From NCBI GenBank assembly GCA_964035575.1, contig OZ037841.1:1674001-1738000 (forward strand): a stretch of DNA of 64,000 nt, given 5' to 3'. Shown here one piece after another: positions 31,887-43,006 of the stretch. A program made the translations under genes and the position numbers. Under the pieces are notes generated by a model, which was not told the origin of the DNA, did not search any database, and was given only the letters and a program-made list of their open reading frames with translations. Numbering within the stretch: position 1 is the stretch's first letter; every line of letters starts with the position of its first letter. This DNA is from Rhynchopus sp. YZ270_cl-10 (Eukaryota; Euglenozoa; Diplonemea; Diplonemida; Diplonemidae).

Positions 31887-32420
31887 TCACTTTCTATTTC
31901 TCTTTCTTTCAAAGTGACCGAGACACTTTACGGTTCTCTTTGAAGCTGATTCTTTTTTTTTTTTGCCTCAATCTTTTGCACCTTTTGGGTACCACAATCC
32001 AAAAAGGTATTTTTGTCTAGTCATAACGGTAGTAGGGTAAATTCTAGACAAAAAAAATAGACAATTTTTGTCGATACTGCAAAAGCACAACATTCCCCAC
32101 CCCACTAAATTTTTTTTTTTGCCAATATTTCCCCCAAAAATGGGGCGTGCAAAAGTAGGCACAAAGGTAATTCTTTTGAACAACGTCAACTTGAAAGAGG
32201 TGTTCCTCAATTGGTTATCATTTTACATTTATTTTGTGTGATTCTGTTTTTTTTTTTTTTTTTTTTTTTTTCAAACAAGATTGGATGTATTTGTATAGAA
32301 CGTCCTTTGTACTTTCTTTTTGATTTGAAAGTATAATATTATGAAACAAATACATCTCAATCTGAAAAAAAAATTTAAAAAAAAAAAAGTCACACACTCA
32401 CGACATTTTTTTCTCTCTTC

Positions 32421-32450
32421 AAGATGTGTGTAGCGAGACACATCCATCTT
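32421..32450 (+). repeat. ACGAGAG-type hairpin, copy 7
   Basis: Outer AAGATG/CATCTT (6 bp), inner TGTGT/ACACA, loop AGCGAG, bulge TC. The inner stem differs from TGTGC/GCACA by a paired change. Confidence 0.75.
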
Positions 32451-32488
32451 CAAGACTTCTTTCTTCTCTCTCGCCTATAGATATAACC

Positions 32489-32703
32489 TACAGTGCTCCA
32501 TAAACATGCCGTCCAAATAAATTTGGCGGATTTTGGATTTTTTTTGGGGCCTTTTTTGGGACTCTAAACATATTTGCACGATACTGCCAGATCTGGCCAG
32601 ATATGGGGGCCAATTTCCCAGATCTGGCTCGGTTTCCAGATGTGGAAATCTGGTTTCCACATCTGGCCAGATCTGGCAGAATCCGTGTATTTGGAGTACT
32701 GTA
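32489..32703. mobile_element. Tc1/mariner-like MITE, 211 bp plus TA flanks
   Basis: TA, CAGTGCTCCATAAA at the left; TTTGGAGTACTG, TA at the right. CAGT-type ends and TA flanks are typical of Tc1/mariner. The interior is a near-palindrome of CAGATCTGGCCAGAT and ATGTGGAAATCTGG units. No transposase. Confidence 0.75.
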
Positions 32704-32897
32704 CTTGGTTTTTTTTTTACTCTTGGTTTTCAGTTAGTTGAAAACCTCTCGTGTGTTGTGTTTGAAAGCAAATATTGAAAGAAATATGAGCAGTTCCTTA
32801 GAACGAAGCATTTCCTAATGTATGTGTGTGTGTTTTTTTTGTTATCACGCAAGGAGCCAGCCCTCTACTACTCAACAGATGAAACAAAACAAAAACT

Positions 32898-32970
32898 TTG
32901 GAGCACACTCTAGGGTGGCTACACTAATACAACCAAGTTTTCAAAAACAAATTTAAAAAAAAAATTGGAG
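32898..32970 (+). repeat. A-tailed short repeat F, copy 2
   Basis: GGAGCACACTCTAGGGTGGC, then TACAACCAAGTTTTCAAAAA. Directly followed by repeat E. Confidence 0.65.
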
Positions 32971-32974
32971 ACAA

Positions 32975-33046
32975 AGTGGAGATTTGCACAAAATGTGGCA
33001 ACACAAACCCGAGGCAACTACACTACTCCAACAATTTATCAGAAAT
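32975..33046 (+). repeat. A-tailed short repeat E, copy 2
   Basis: GAGGCAACTACACTACTCCA, then ACAATTTATCA; the tail is short. Confidence 0.65.
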
Positions 33047-33792
33047 ATTAGTGCAATTAACTACATTTGTTGTTCCTACTTTTGGGCAGGCACAGCACAT
33101 TACTTAACCCTCAATCTATATTATAAACCAGCTTGCCGTTTTTTGTTCAATGTGTCCGTGAGACATACAGATCACCTCTCTCTTTCTGACTAAGTGTTGA
33201 GGATTATTTCAAACGTGTCTCTTTTAAAATAACACAAAAAAAGTGTATGGAATCAGACACACTACCCTTTTCAAGTTTTTCTTGAGCTTCCTTTGAAAAT
33301 GGAGGAATCGAAACAGCGGATTTCTTTTTGATAAAATATACTTCATCTGAAGCATTTTTTCATCCTTTTTTTTTCTTCAATGCTTTTCCCAAAAAAGTAT
33401 ATGAACTCATTTTCCCCACCTCTTCACCTCATCTCTCACGTACAATCTCAGGCTGTGTGTGGGGGAACCCCTATTACAGGGGGTTTTTCTTTTTATCCTG
33501 ATGTTTTGTGGCCTGCGAATGAAAATCGGTGCGCCCGCCAGAACCCCGCAGTTAGGGTTGTTAGGGCAAACCTACTTGACTTCTACAGGTTGGAACGCAA
33601 GAAAGTGTGCGTCTTCAATTCATCTTAAAGACCCCCAAAATGACTTTCTTCCCTTTTATTTTGGTAGTGAAAAGTAGTGTACTAGTGCTGCTCGTCCTCG
33701 GGTGTCACGCAAACAATAACGAAAAATTTATCAACCATTTTGATAGATGTTGGCTCCTTCATCTTTCAAAGGGGGGTTTTTTTTCTTTATAA

Positions 33793-33823
33793 GGTGACTA
33801 AGCACGAGAGGCTTAGGTTCATC
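33793..33823 (+). repeat. ACGAGAG-type hairpin, copy 8 (CTAAGC class, reference copy)
   Basis: Outer GGTGA/TCATC (one G-T), inner CTAAGC/GCTTAG perfect, loop ACGAGAG, bulge GT, then TTATAAACTTTTCTTTT. Confidence 0.8.
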
Positions 33824-34067
33824 TTATAAACTTTTCTTTTTTTGTGACCAGAGATTTTGGACATCTCTCTCTTTCTCTTTTCCAGCGAAAAAAAATAAGC
33901 TGGAAAAAAAAAAATGAACTTTTTATGTTCTGGGGACTTTCCAAATTTTTCTTCCCCTCTTTTCCCTCTTTTTGAAGGCTTAGGTTAGTCCTATCAAAGC
34001 TTTTCCTAGGTGACTAAGCAGAGTTGATTGATGAATAACCAATGTTCAAAACATTAAGTAATCTAAT

Positions 34068-34095
34068 CAGACTAAGCAGAGGCTTAGGGTCATCT
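34068..34095 (+). repeat. ACGAGAG-type hairpin, copy 9 (short loop)
   Basis: Inner CTAAGC/GCTTAG around loop AGAG, then GGTCATCTTATAAACG. The loop has lost three bases; an incomplete copy lies just upstream near 34010. Confidence 0.65.
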
Positions 34096-34892
34096 TATAA
34101 ACGTTTCTTTTCTTTTCTTTTTTTGTTTGTACATTTTGTTGTGTTGTTGTGACGTTGTGACCTTTTTCAGTCATCCAGCAAACATCGGTGGGATAAAAAA
34201 AAAACCCCACCTTGGGGAAATCCCACAACACCTTAGTTTTTTTTACCCCACCAGTGTTTGTATGACTGTATTTCAATTCTCATTTTTTAAAAAAAAAATT
34301 CTCCAAGTAAGAAGTCTTTCTTATTTGCACCACCTTTCTTCCCATAGCGGTGGGCTCGAGGTTTTTTTATTGCTTTTTTTTCAGCCTTCCCACTCTTTTT
34401 TTTTGAATTGAATATTGCCAAAAAGGAAACCAAATGCGGAAACGCTGTGATTTCTATTTTCCCCCCATAATTACATTTTTTTCTTAAATCTTCATTTTAT
34501 CTGTTGTACATTTATAATTTTTGTCGTTTCTATAAGATTTGCTTTATTGTTCAAGCAAAAAAAAAACTCAAAAGAAACGATGTTTCTCTAAAATATTGAA
34601 ACAAAAATAGCGGGGGTGATAAATACAATACGTTAACACTCCCCATATGCTTTATAACGAAACTTATCTTTTTTTCTTTGGTTTATTTCTTTGGTACCCA
34701 ACACAGGATCATCTTGGAATATTTCTCCCCCCCTTTTTGTACACCTTACTTCTGTGACCTTAGTTACCTACACAAAAAATTCAGCAAAATGCAAAATAAC
34801 GGAACAAAAACAAGGTATCGCTCAGGTGCATATTCCGTTGATGTCACAACCCGACCGGTAGTCCACTGTACTGATTTTTTTATCAAAAAAAA

Positions 34893-34975
34893 TGACAGTG
34901 GATATTGCACCAACTGTAGCAACACTACCGAGGCAACTAAACTACTCCTACAATTTATCAAAAAAAAAATAAAGT
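34893..34975 (+). repeat. A-tailed short repeat E, copy 3
   Basis: GACAGTGGATATTGCACCAA, then CGAGGCAACTAAACTACTCC and an A-rich tail. Confidence 0.65.
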
Positions 34976-36448
34976 TTTGAGTGATTGCTGCGCGGGCTAT
35001 TGTTCTTGTCTTTGTCTTTGTGTTTGTGTGTAGATGTAGGGTGAGAGGTTGCCTTGGAGGGAGTCAACAGATTCCACCGCAAAATCCTTTTGCCTCATCT
35101 GCTTCCCACACAAGCACCTCAAGAGAACGAAGTAAAGGATACAAAAGAAAAAAAAAACTTAAAACCCCATTCACCCCCACTCACCTACCGCAAAGCCTTC
35201 TCGTTGCTGTTGTATCCATAAAAAATCAGATCGAGCAACACTGAGTGCACAATGACATAAAAAAATGTGGTCCGTTTCCTTGAAAAGAGTCTTTTTTTTA
35301 AAAGTTTTTTTTGTGGGTTTTTTTGTTTGACAAATGACCCCCACCTCACGCTAGCCTAGTTTATTTATTTCAGTGTGTACGTCTTGGGGTCGGCGTTTTG
35401 CACTTTCAACTTCTTTAGTTTCCGCTCTATTTTTTTTAACAGATGAATGCACCTCACGAGGAACATTCAGCTTTATTTTTGACGGCGGCAGGTCTTCTGT
35501 CTATAATTTTTGTGAGCAAAAATTGCCACAAAAATAAACGCTCGGTTGAAAAATAAAGAACAAAACCAACAACAATAAAGCCCCCCTTCCCATCGGACAG
35601 TGAAGACCGTCTGTGTGTGGCATTTTTTTTTATTAAACAATCTCCCCCGACAGATTAGCTCGAAATTTGGTCTTTTGGCAAAATTGCAGGGGAAAAAAAC
35701 TCCCTCACCCGTTCTGGTGCAATGTGCAGAATTCTTACCTACCAAAAGTCCAATCCCAAAAAAAAAAAATTTCCGCGAGGGTCGAGTCGTTGGAAATGCT
35801 CTATTTTTTTTTAACCTTTTTTGTTTAATCTGGTTTTTTGTGTAACGATTTAGTGAGGTTCATACACTTGGTCCTTATCTAAAAAAAAAGGGTATTTATT
35901 TGATGCCCCTCTGCTGTGTGCTTAGTAAGATGTATTCATCAGGCTTTCATTCGTTCGAAAATGGATGTAGGACTGCATGATTGAGGTGCACCCAGTCATG
36001 TACCAAGGTACACTGTCAGGGCTTTGTATCTCAAAGTCGACGTTTTCTTTTTCTTTTTTCCCCCAAATGCAAAACTCTTTTAAAATTTGCATTTTTTTTT
36101 TTGTTGTTTTCTTGTACTCTATTTTTAAGATAATCTGCTTGTTAGACAAAGATAAATCTACGGCTCGAGTAGCATGACCCTGGCTGTTTCTTGTTTTTTC
36201 CAAAAAAAAAACCAAAATAAAAAACCCCAAAAATGTTTTCAAGCGAGAGACTGCTACAAGATGTTCTGTACCTCTGGCTTGTGTCAGGTCCAAACAAAAA
36301 CAAACATTCTGCTCCCGTCTTTCTCTTTTTTTCCCCCCAGCATGTATTTATTGTGTTTTTTTTTATGTGAAAGAGCAGCTTCGGAGGCAGAGTACCAGAG
36401 TAGCGCCGGAAGAGAAAATAAATGACCCCTTCTTTTCTCTCTCTTGCC

Positions 36449-36503
36449 CCTCTCTCTCTCTCTCTCTCTCTCTTTTCTCTGTCTATTTTCAACCACCAAA
36501 CAG
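36449..36503 (+). promoter_or_regulatory. (CT)n tract plus AG upstream of the Ubl-WD40 gene
   Basis: A (CT)-rich tract is followed by CACCAAACAG, ending 30 nt before ATG 36533. It is a strong 3' splice-site candidate. Confidence 0.45.
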
Positions 36504-36532
36504 TTCAACACACAGAAGTCCACAAAAAAGCT

Positions 36533-37732
36533 ATGGAAATACAGGCTGTCTTCCCCACCACAGGGCAGTCTTGCATCATCCCTGTTGACAGCGACGACAC
36601 CGTAAGCAACCTGATACGGCATGTGCACGACGCTCTCTTTGGTACCATGACATCTCCTGGTGCCGCCCCAGCGCGCCCCATCCAGCTGCACATCGACAAC
36701 GAAGAAAGAACTGCGCTAGACGACGAAGAGGAGTTGGTTGCCTCCACCGGGCTTGCCTCTGGCGGGGTCGTTCTGGCGTCTCGTGTGCACGCTGTGCTGC
36801 ATGAAGCGCGCCTGAGAGCGGGGTGCCACGGATCTTTTGTCACAGTTTCTCCATCAGGACGTCGCTGTGCGGTTCTTGCTAAGCACGGCCAGGTTGAGGT
36901 GTGGGATTTGGTGCAAGGTACGTGCACGCACCCGTCTCTCTGCTTGGGCACGCAGAGTGTCTATTCGCCGGACATCGCTGCAGTGGCGTTTGTTAGTGAG
37001 GACACGGTTGCGGTGCCGTCAAAGGAGAAAATCCTGCTTATCACACTTCCCGAAGATGGGGGGAGGGACACGAAGGTGCTGAGCATTGGACATCGTGGTG
37101 TGGTGACGCATATTGCGACGTCGGGGTGCGGCAGATACGCGGTGTCGGCCTGCTCTTACGCGCTCGCCTTGGTGTGGGACGCAGTGTCCGGTGTCGTCAC
37201 CCACAAGGTGTCCCTGCACGACCCTGCAGCGATGCTCTGCCTTTCGCCCAACGCAGGGCACTTCTGCTATGCCTCCGCCTCCGACACCACAGCGACCATC
37301 GTCAACCTGGACACTCTCGGTGCTGACACCTTCGCTGTCAAATCCGGTGGCAACAAAGTGACAAAATGCAAAGCACACATCGGGAGGGTTCTGTGCATGG
37401 ATGCTTCGAAGTGTGGTACAGTGCTCATAACTGGGGGTGATGACACCAGAGTGCACATCTGGGGCCTAGGGGAAGGGGAAGGGGAAAGGAGCGCACCGAG
37501 GGCCAGCCTCCGTGCCCATGGTGGTGCAGTGCGCAATGTGCGGTGTTCGCCATGCAGTCGTTGGGCGTTGTCGGCATCTGTGGACATGACAATGATGCGC
37601 TTCGACATAGCATCTGCAGCACCCCTGCAGACAGTAAGGCTAATGCACTGCACCTCCCTAGCGGTTTCCCCATGCTCAAGATGGCTGATATGGGTCCTCG
37701 GAAAAGATCTCTCGGTTCGTGCCTCAGCATAG
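36533..37732 (+). CDS. ubiquitin-like plus WD40 repeat protein
   Basis: 399 residues from MEIQAVFPTT; a farther in-frame ATG (36422) lies inside the CT tract and is unlikely. Residues 1-90 look ubiquitin-like: MEIQAVF, DTVSNLIRHVHD, PIQLHIDNEERTAL, GGVVLA. About six WD40 blades follow, seen as SGCGRYAVSACSYALALVWD, SASDTTATIVNLD, TGGDDTRVHIWGL and CSRWALSASVDMTMMRFD. A propeller plus an N-terminal Ubl suggests a scaffold in a ubiquitin-related pathway, and it shares the Ubl-plus-repeat design of the gene at 2364. No signal or membrane segment. No specific orthologue is recognised. Confidence 0.8.
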   Translation: MEIQAVFPTTGQSCIIPVDSDDTVSNLIRHVHDALFGTMTSPGAAPARPIQLHIDNEERTALDDEEELVASTGLASGGVVLASRVHAVLHEARLRAGCHGSFVTVSPSGRRCAVLAKHGQVEVWDLVQGTCTHPSLCLGTQSVYSPDIAAVAFVSEDTVAVPSKEKILLITLPEDGGRDTKVLSIGHRGVVTHIATSGCGRYAVSACSYALALVWDAVSGVVTHKVSLHDPAAMLCLSPNAGHFCYASASDTTATIVNLDTLGADTFAVKSGGNKVTKCKAHIGRVLCMDASKCGTVLITGGDDTRVHIWGLGEGEGERSAPRASLRAHGGAVRNVRCSPCSRWALSASVDMTMMRFDIASAAPLQTVRLMHCTSLAVSPCSRWLIWVLGKDLSVRASA

Positions 37733-38111
37733 TACATAGTGGAGGAGAAGTGTATTGATTGATCATTTGAATTTGAAATGCTCTTTAATTACGTAGTTAC
37801 GTGTGTTAGGTTGTTAGGGTTTCCTCTTGTGCAGTTTTCTCTATTTTAAACAGCTCTCTTAAGATTTAACTACTCTGGCGTATGAGAGTCTTTTCACGCA
37901 TTTGAGAGCGATTACCGGAAAAATATTATTCTGCCTTTCTCTAACACTTTGAGGTGGGGGTGAAAAGCAGTGGGTCTTCACCTATTTCCCGCCAAACTTA
38001 TTTTTTGAAATTTGAAATTTAATGTTTGCAGCAAAATACCGTTCTTTTTCATGACAACAGCTCAACAATAGGGTACCCTTTCCTCACCCTACGTTGTAAG
38101 TCTGTTATACG

Positions 38112-38149
38112 GTGCCTGCGTCCGCCGATGTACGGTGAGGCGTTTGCAC
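38112..38149 (+). repeat. GTGC/GCAC-family hairpin (reference copy)
   Basis: Outer GTGC/GCAC; an 8-bp inner stem (CGTC+CGCC with GGTG+GGCG, one bulged A) around loop GATGTAC. Confidence 0.7.
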
Positions 38150-38408
38150 AGCTTCTTTTATGTGCCTTCTACACTGCGAGACTCATCAGGCTTGGTCTAG
38201 AGACATGCTTGAAATATTTCAGGACACATGAGTGTATCGGGCCAAGTCTAGCTTCTGCGAACAGCCACCTTCCAAGTTCACATCCCCATGTGGTTTTTCG
38301 CGTTCCTATAGTGCTTGGCCAGGAGGTGGTGTCATGTCTTCTGCGTCCTGTCTTGGCAGTTTTGTGTTTCCCTCTGTGAGTTAATAAGAGAAACGTCCAA
38401 TCAAAATC

Positions 38409-38467
38409 CACCTGATTTTGCCTGGAAATTTGGTGGAGTTTGGTACCAAACTCCACCAAAATTTCTG

Positions 38468-38501
<34 letters not shown>

Positions 38502-38503
38502 GG
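38409..38503. mobile_element. CACCTG-foldback element, copy 2
   Basis: CACCTGATTTTGCCTGGAAA, then TTTGGTGGAGTTTGGTACCA, folds onto ACTCCACCAAAATTTCTGGC and the right end TCAGG. The right arm has been expanded by an A32 run. This is the clearest copy of the family. Confidence 0.75.
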
Positions 38504-38624
38504 CAAAAAATAATGAATCAGAACACTAAAAACCGCATCAACTTTAACAGCATCCTCTGTATTTTGCGCTTCCGCAGTCTCAGAAATGAGAGGTGCGCAG
38601 CGCTGTTTCATTTTGTTTACCAAG

Positions 38625-38652
38625 GTGCACTGTCACGAGAGGGCTTTGTATT
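38625..38652 (+). repeat. ACGAGAG-type hairpin, CACTGTC class
   Basis: GTGCACTGTC, loop ACGAGAG, GGCTTTGTAT. About seven of nine positions pair. Related copies lie near 1655 and 36002, and all are followed by TTCAAG-like sequence. Confidence 0.6.
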
Positions 38653-38673
38653 TCAAGTAAATTTTGTTTTGCA

Positions 38674-38713
38674 GTGCTCTGCGTCCGCCGATGAAACGGT
38701 GAGGCGTTGGCAC
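38674..38713 (+). repeat. GTGC/GCAC-family hairpin
   Basis: GTGC, CGTCCGCCG, loop ATGAA, CGGTGAGGCG, GGCAC. It lies 31 bp upstream of the hairpin at 38744. Confidence 0.6.
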
Positions 38714-38743
38714 TTTTGTTTATTACTTTCTTCGTTACCATTA

Positions 38744-38775
38744 AGATGACGCAGCAGAGAGGCTGAGGATCATCT
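38744..38775 (+). repeat. ACGAGAG-type hairpin, copy 10 (strong outer stem)
   Basis: Outer AGATGA/TCATCT (6 bp), inner CAGC/GCTG, loop AGAGAG, bulge GA. A different stem sequence keeps the same shape. Confidence 0.7.
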
Positions 38776-38800
38776 GGCATACTTCCACCCCCGAGCGGTC

Positions 38801-38895
38801 GTGAACCACCTCCGTTCTCTTACGGTATGGACCACTCACATCCCACCCTTTGCATGAGCACGACCGAGCTGCGTTTTTAGCACGTTTCAGTTACG
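38801..38895 (+). repeat. dispersed repeat J, copy 1
   Basis: GTGAACCACCTCCGTTCTCT, then a TCCGT/ATGGA hairpin and GCACGTTTCAG. A copy lies at 48188-48275; a shorter relative starts near 55697. Confidence 0.6.
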
Positions 38896-39420
38896 CTTTT
38901 TTCTTTTTTTTTTTTTTTTTTTTTTGCGTGCATCCAAGAGGTGTCTGTACGTTATTAAATCCACCTTTTTTGTTTTGTGGCTGGTCGTAGGAACACTTTG
39001 ATATGTGTCCTTTCTAAGCGGATCAGCGCCATTCTACCTTTTTTTTTTGCTTTTATAGCAACACACAGCGTAGGCGCGCACACCAACTCCAAAAAAGGGG
39101 GATGATTTTTTATTGCTTTTTTCTTCTGTGTCGCCCCCATTCTCCACCCATTTCCCCCCCTCAAAACATTCCTTCATAATAGGCAATTATTACAACACAG
39201 CCACCACTACTCCCCACCCTTTTGCTCCACAGCTTTACAGGGGAACACTTTACACATTACAACACTTTCTGGGGGTATTTATAGCGATTTTCTTTGAAGC
39301 ATTGGATGATGATTTTTAGTGTTTTTACCTAATTTCTGCAACAGATAGTCTATCATAACCCAGTTGTCTTGACTCACCTTGAGCGGAGAGAGCGCAACTA
39401 GAGAAGCATCTTGTATGGCT

Positions 39421-39450
39421 CTCATTTGAGCGATATTTTTTCCCCTCCAG
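39421..39450 (+). promoter_or_regulatory. pyrimidine tract plus AG upstream of the small membrane protein
   Basis: TTTTTTCCCCTCCAG ends 15 nt before ATG 39466. Confidence 0.4.
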
Positions 39451-39465
39451 ATTAACACCAGAGAT

Positions 39466-39930
39466 ATGAATCGCGCTGCACAGAGGACGATACGGAGACC
39501 TGAGACAACCCTTTTCGGGGACGAGAACATCGTCACATCGCCCCAACCTATGTCTTCTCTCCATACGGCCACACCACAGAACGTTCCGGGCAATGCGACA
39601 ACAGTACTGTGGTACCGCCGGGCAGCGGTGCTGCTGCTGATATGCCTTGTGGTGGTGGGTGTTGTGGGAGCTGTGGAGCACACAGCAGGCGGAGGAGGTG
39701 ACGCGGATAGGGGTCAGGAAGGTGGAGGGGATGCAGCCTGGCTGTGGCCACTGCTGCCTGCCCTGCGTGCGTGCTGTGCGCTCCTCTATGCCTCTGCAGG
39801 CCTAGGCCTCCTCCTCCATGCATGCAATGCGAATATGTCCGGATGGGGTCTCCTCCTTCCACCTCTCCTCTTACTCCCACTCATTGTTCCCCGGATCATC
39901 GAGAGTGCTGCGATTTTGGCGATGAAATGA
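39466..39930 (+). CDS. small multi-span membrane protein
   Basis: 154 residues, no family recognised. An N-terminal hydrophilic part (about 48 residues, with RRPETTLFGD) is followed by membrane segments AAVLLLICLVVVGVVGAV (about 52-70), ALRACCALLYASAGLGLLLH (about 103-122) and LLLPPLLLLPLIVP (about 129-143). The loop between the first two is Gly/Asp-rich. The sequence keeps the GC-rich, T-run-free composition of the neighbouring genes and has a splice-acceptor-like tract just upstream. It is likely a real but uncharacterised gene. Confidence 0.55.
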   Translation: MNRAAQRTIRRPETTLFGDENIVTSPQPMSSLHTATPQNVPGNATTVLWYRRAAVLLLICLVVVGVVGAVEHTAGGGGDADRGQEGGGDAAWLWPLLPALRACCALLYASAGLGLLLHACNANMSGWGLLLPPLLLLPLIVPRIIESAAILAMK

Positions 39931-40120
39931 GGGGTTTTTTATAGGATGTGTTGTGGGGCTTTAAAAATGTAGAGAATTTAGTGGAAAAAAATCCCTTTTT
40001 TATACATCTGGTTATGATTTGCAATAGAATACACTATCAGAGCATATACACACCACCCCCCCTTTCGCCCATGACCATACCACTGCGAACCGATAGCTGT
40101 TAGACACACCCCATTCCACA

Positions 40121-42323
40121 ATGAAGTTCGAAGTTGCCATCATTGTGTGCGGCTACTCGCAGGCGGCGGATGTTGCGGTGAAGACGTCTGAGGTATTGCC
40201 TCCACCCTCCTCCCCAGTGGTCCCCCCATGGCTGCGCAATTGAAACACTAAGCCATATTCTTCTCTTCTCTTCTCTATCTTCCGCTCAGCACACACAGGC
40301 TTCACATCACCCCTCATCATCCTCATGCTCATGCTCATCCCCACCTCTCCCTACAGCTCGTCTCCGTCGCGAGCGCTTTCTTCCAGCGCCATGGTGTGCA
40401 GACCACACCGCACATCCTTGCAGACGACGGCCTGCACGACACACCCACACACGACGCCGTGCTGCACACCCTCCGTAGGGTGCTCGGCAGCGACGGCACA
40501 CCGACCACAAGCTTCGTTGTCCTGGTGGGGTGCGGCGGCGAACGTCCACGCAGCTTCCTCCCCAGCGACTATGCCGCGCACGGAGGCGTCCCCTGCGACG
40601 CGATCGACGCGCTCTGCGCAGGCCTGCCCAGTATGCACAAAGTGGTCCTCATCACAGACCTGCTGGGAGGAGGTGCCATCACCACCCTTCCACACACCCT
40701 CTGCGCTGACAAAGACCCCTCAACAGGCGTCATGCTGCTTCGTATGGAGGACGCACCCAGTAGCAGTGCACGGTACGCAGCTGACGTTGTCGAGGTTGCA
40801 ACGTCGCGTGGGACGGCGCTTCCGATGCATGCTGGAGGGCTTCTTGCGGCGTTGGTAGCGGTGATCAATATGTATGCGGTTTTTTCTTAATTCGGCCCAG
40901 GATCCGAAAATACCACAGATTTATCAAAACATAATACACCAACAGGAACACCCTCCCCGAACGCCAGCAGCTCCTCGCCGACGTATGGCATGTCACCAGC
41001 AGTACTCTCTCCGGCAACGGCCCGCTCCCCCGCCTCTCTGCCTCACGCCCCTTCTCTGCAGGTGATACCTTTGCACCCTTCGTCGACGCTCCCACTTCCG
41101 CTCCAGCTTCACAGCCTTCACAACCGTTGCCGTCCGCTCTGGGTTCTTACCCTTCTCCGTCAGCACCGCACACCTCTGTCGCAAAACCGCCTTCTTCAGC
41201 GATACATCAGCCCAGTACACAGCATTCGGTAGCGATGTCTGCTCGACTGCATCCGAGCGCTGCAGCGACAGAGCAGAGTGCGTTAGGCAGCGTGCAGGAG
41301 GCTATGCAGTACCGCAGTGCCACAACAGCAGCGGGGACGGGAGGGGAGTACCCGGTGGTCACCGATGTGCTGCCTCCGTCCCCTTCAGAGCCATCTCCTC
41401 CGTCTGCCCAGACGCAATCCCCTCGAGGGGAGTACATCCCGCTTACAGCAGCCCCCGTCCCCAACGAAATCCTCTCCGCCCTGCAAGGCATGTGGCTCAC
41501 CTCCACCGAAACCTCTGCAGTCATTCAAGGCCACCGCGTCTATTTCCCTGCCACCCAAGATTCTTACACCCTCACCTATGAAAACGGCAATGTCGTTCTC
41601 TCCGGCAGCCTTCTGTTAGGACACCCTGTAGGGACTCCGGTACGTCTGGTCTGGGATGACGGTGACGTATGGGCAAGAGAAGGGTGTGCCATCCCGACGC
41701 TGAGAGGGGGGCATAGTGTGACGGCAGGAAGCTTCCACTCCCCGCCTCCGGTAGGGAGGGATGATGGGGTGGGGCACGTCAAACGGCCGAATCGGACGGC
41801 AGCGAACCCTGTATTGAGGAATATGGTGCTGCAGATGTTGCAGGCGCGGGCCAGGCGGGAGCTGCTTCGAATTGGGTACACAAAGCTGTCACTTTACGTT
41901 CTATTGGCAAGGCAGTATCGGAGGATTGTCGCGATTTCCAGCGCGTTGCAGGTGGCCTCCACGGGAGTGGTGTGCGGTGTGTTTTATAGGAAGTGGCGTA
42001 TGTGGGTCGTGCTTCGCAGGCCAACCGCCTTACAGTATAACTTCAGAACGGTGCGGGCAAAGCCCACAGCAGACCCCAGCAGGGTCGCGGTGTGGGTGAA
42101 GAAGGCATTGCAAGCGCGTCTCCAAGGTGAGCCTGCTTCTGCTGTTTATGAAGCGCTTCGCGGTGTGCCCTCGGAAGAGACGTGGTCTGCAGTGCAGGAG
42201 TCGTATGAAACGCAGTTCGGCGCGTCGCTGCTTCTCGCATTGAGTACACTGCTCCTGCCGCAAGAGGCGCAACAGTGTGCTGCGGTGCTTGCGTCTGCGG
42301 GGGTGACGTTTAATCCTTTGTAG
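40121..42323 (+). CDS. hypothetical protein, probable three-exon gene
   Basis: Exons 40121-40192, 40357-40871 and 40946-42323 (654 residues). The first intron has GTATTG...CTACAG ends; the second would run from GTATGCGG to ACCAACAG (74 bp) and joins AT|G in frame. The N-terminal 200 residues alternate strands and helices (KFEVAIIVCGY, FVVLVGCGG, KVVLITDLLGGG); a faint likeness to EIIA/DhaM or MoaB folds is not enough to assign. The C-terminal part has a Ser/Pro/Ala-rich linker, then a beta-rich section with GMWLTSTETSAVIQGHRV and LVWDDGDVWAREG, like small W..G..V..DGDVW repeats, then a helical end. If the second intron is not real, these are two genes: one ending at 40890 and one starting at ATG 41235. 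Confidence 0.55.
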
Positions 42324-42782
42324 AAAGGGTGCGATGTTTTGAAGAAAGGTGCTGTCAAGGTGTCGGGTGTTAGGTTAAAACAAAAGACTGCCTTTACGAT
42401 GGAAGGTGCTAATATAGGCTTGGGATGTAGGGTTTGCCTCAAGTCAGTGAAATCGTATGAGAGTGAGAGAAGGCTGATCTGGTGCTTTAGCTATAAACGG
42501 ATTTATCAGGCAAGGTGAAAAAATTAAGGAGTTCAAGGTTTACCTTTTTCTCTTTGTTTTTTTGTCAAAAAAGGTGGGTGCTTGGGGCTGAAGGTTCCTA
42601 AAAAGAAAAGAATAAATGAAATATCCTGAGGGAAACGATATTGAGGACCGAAAGGAAGCGAGGGTGGTTTGTGAGGAGACTGACTTCAACAAATAACGAA
42701 TTTTTTTTAGGAGAGAGAGAGGGATGCGTGTACTGCTTTTGTGTTGTTAGATTTATTTTGTATTTATTTTTGTCTTTTTTTA

Positions 42783-43006
42783 CACCTCGTCCCGAGTTTT
42801 TGTCCGAGAATGCGATTACTAATTAGTTACTCCACTAAATAAATCGAGCAAAAATATGGTGAACTCACGGAGCCCGGTTTTAAAAGTGCCAAAAACGACC
42901 TTTTCGTTTTGGCGCGTTGTGAGTTCCTCAAATGCAATTTTCAAGGGTAAAAAATTCGGGTTTTCTAAGCACATGCAGTGCTAAGTTAAAAAAAATTGCG
43001 AAAAAA
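42783..43006 (+). repeat. 225-bp direct repeat, copy 1
   Basis: Begins CACCTCGTCCCGAGTTTTTG and ends near AAGTTAAAAAAAATTGCG. It matches 43188-43412, 405 bp further on, with few differences (one inserted base in the CGGAGCCCGG part). Confidence 0.85.

Larger units (their letters stand above)
25679..36532. other. 10.9-kb gene-poor region with satellites and MITEs
   Basis: No gene is seen; no frame longer than about 160 codons exists outside the tandem arrays. It holds at least eight ACGAGAG-type hairpins, a compound satellite at 28.74-30.32 kb, MITEs at 27.75 and 32.49 kb, A-tailed repeats at 31.3, 32.9, 33.0 and 34.9 kb, and long homopolymer T and A runs. A CT-rich tract at its right end precedes the Ubl-WD40 gene. 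Confidence 0.6.
37733..39465. other. intergenic with six hairpin or foldback repeats
   Basis: It holds hairpins at 38112, 38625, 38674 and 38744, the foldback element at 38409 and repeat J at 38801. Near 38470 and 38910 there are A and T runs. No gene seen. Confidence 0.6.
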
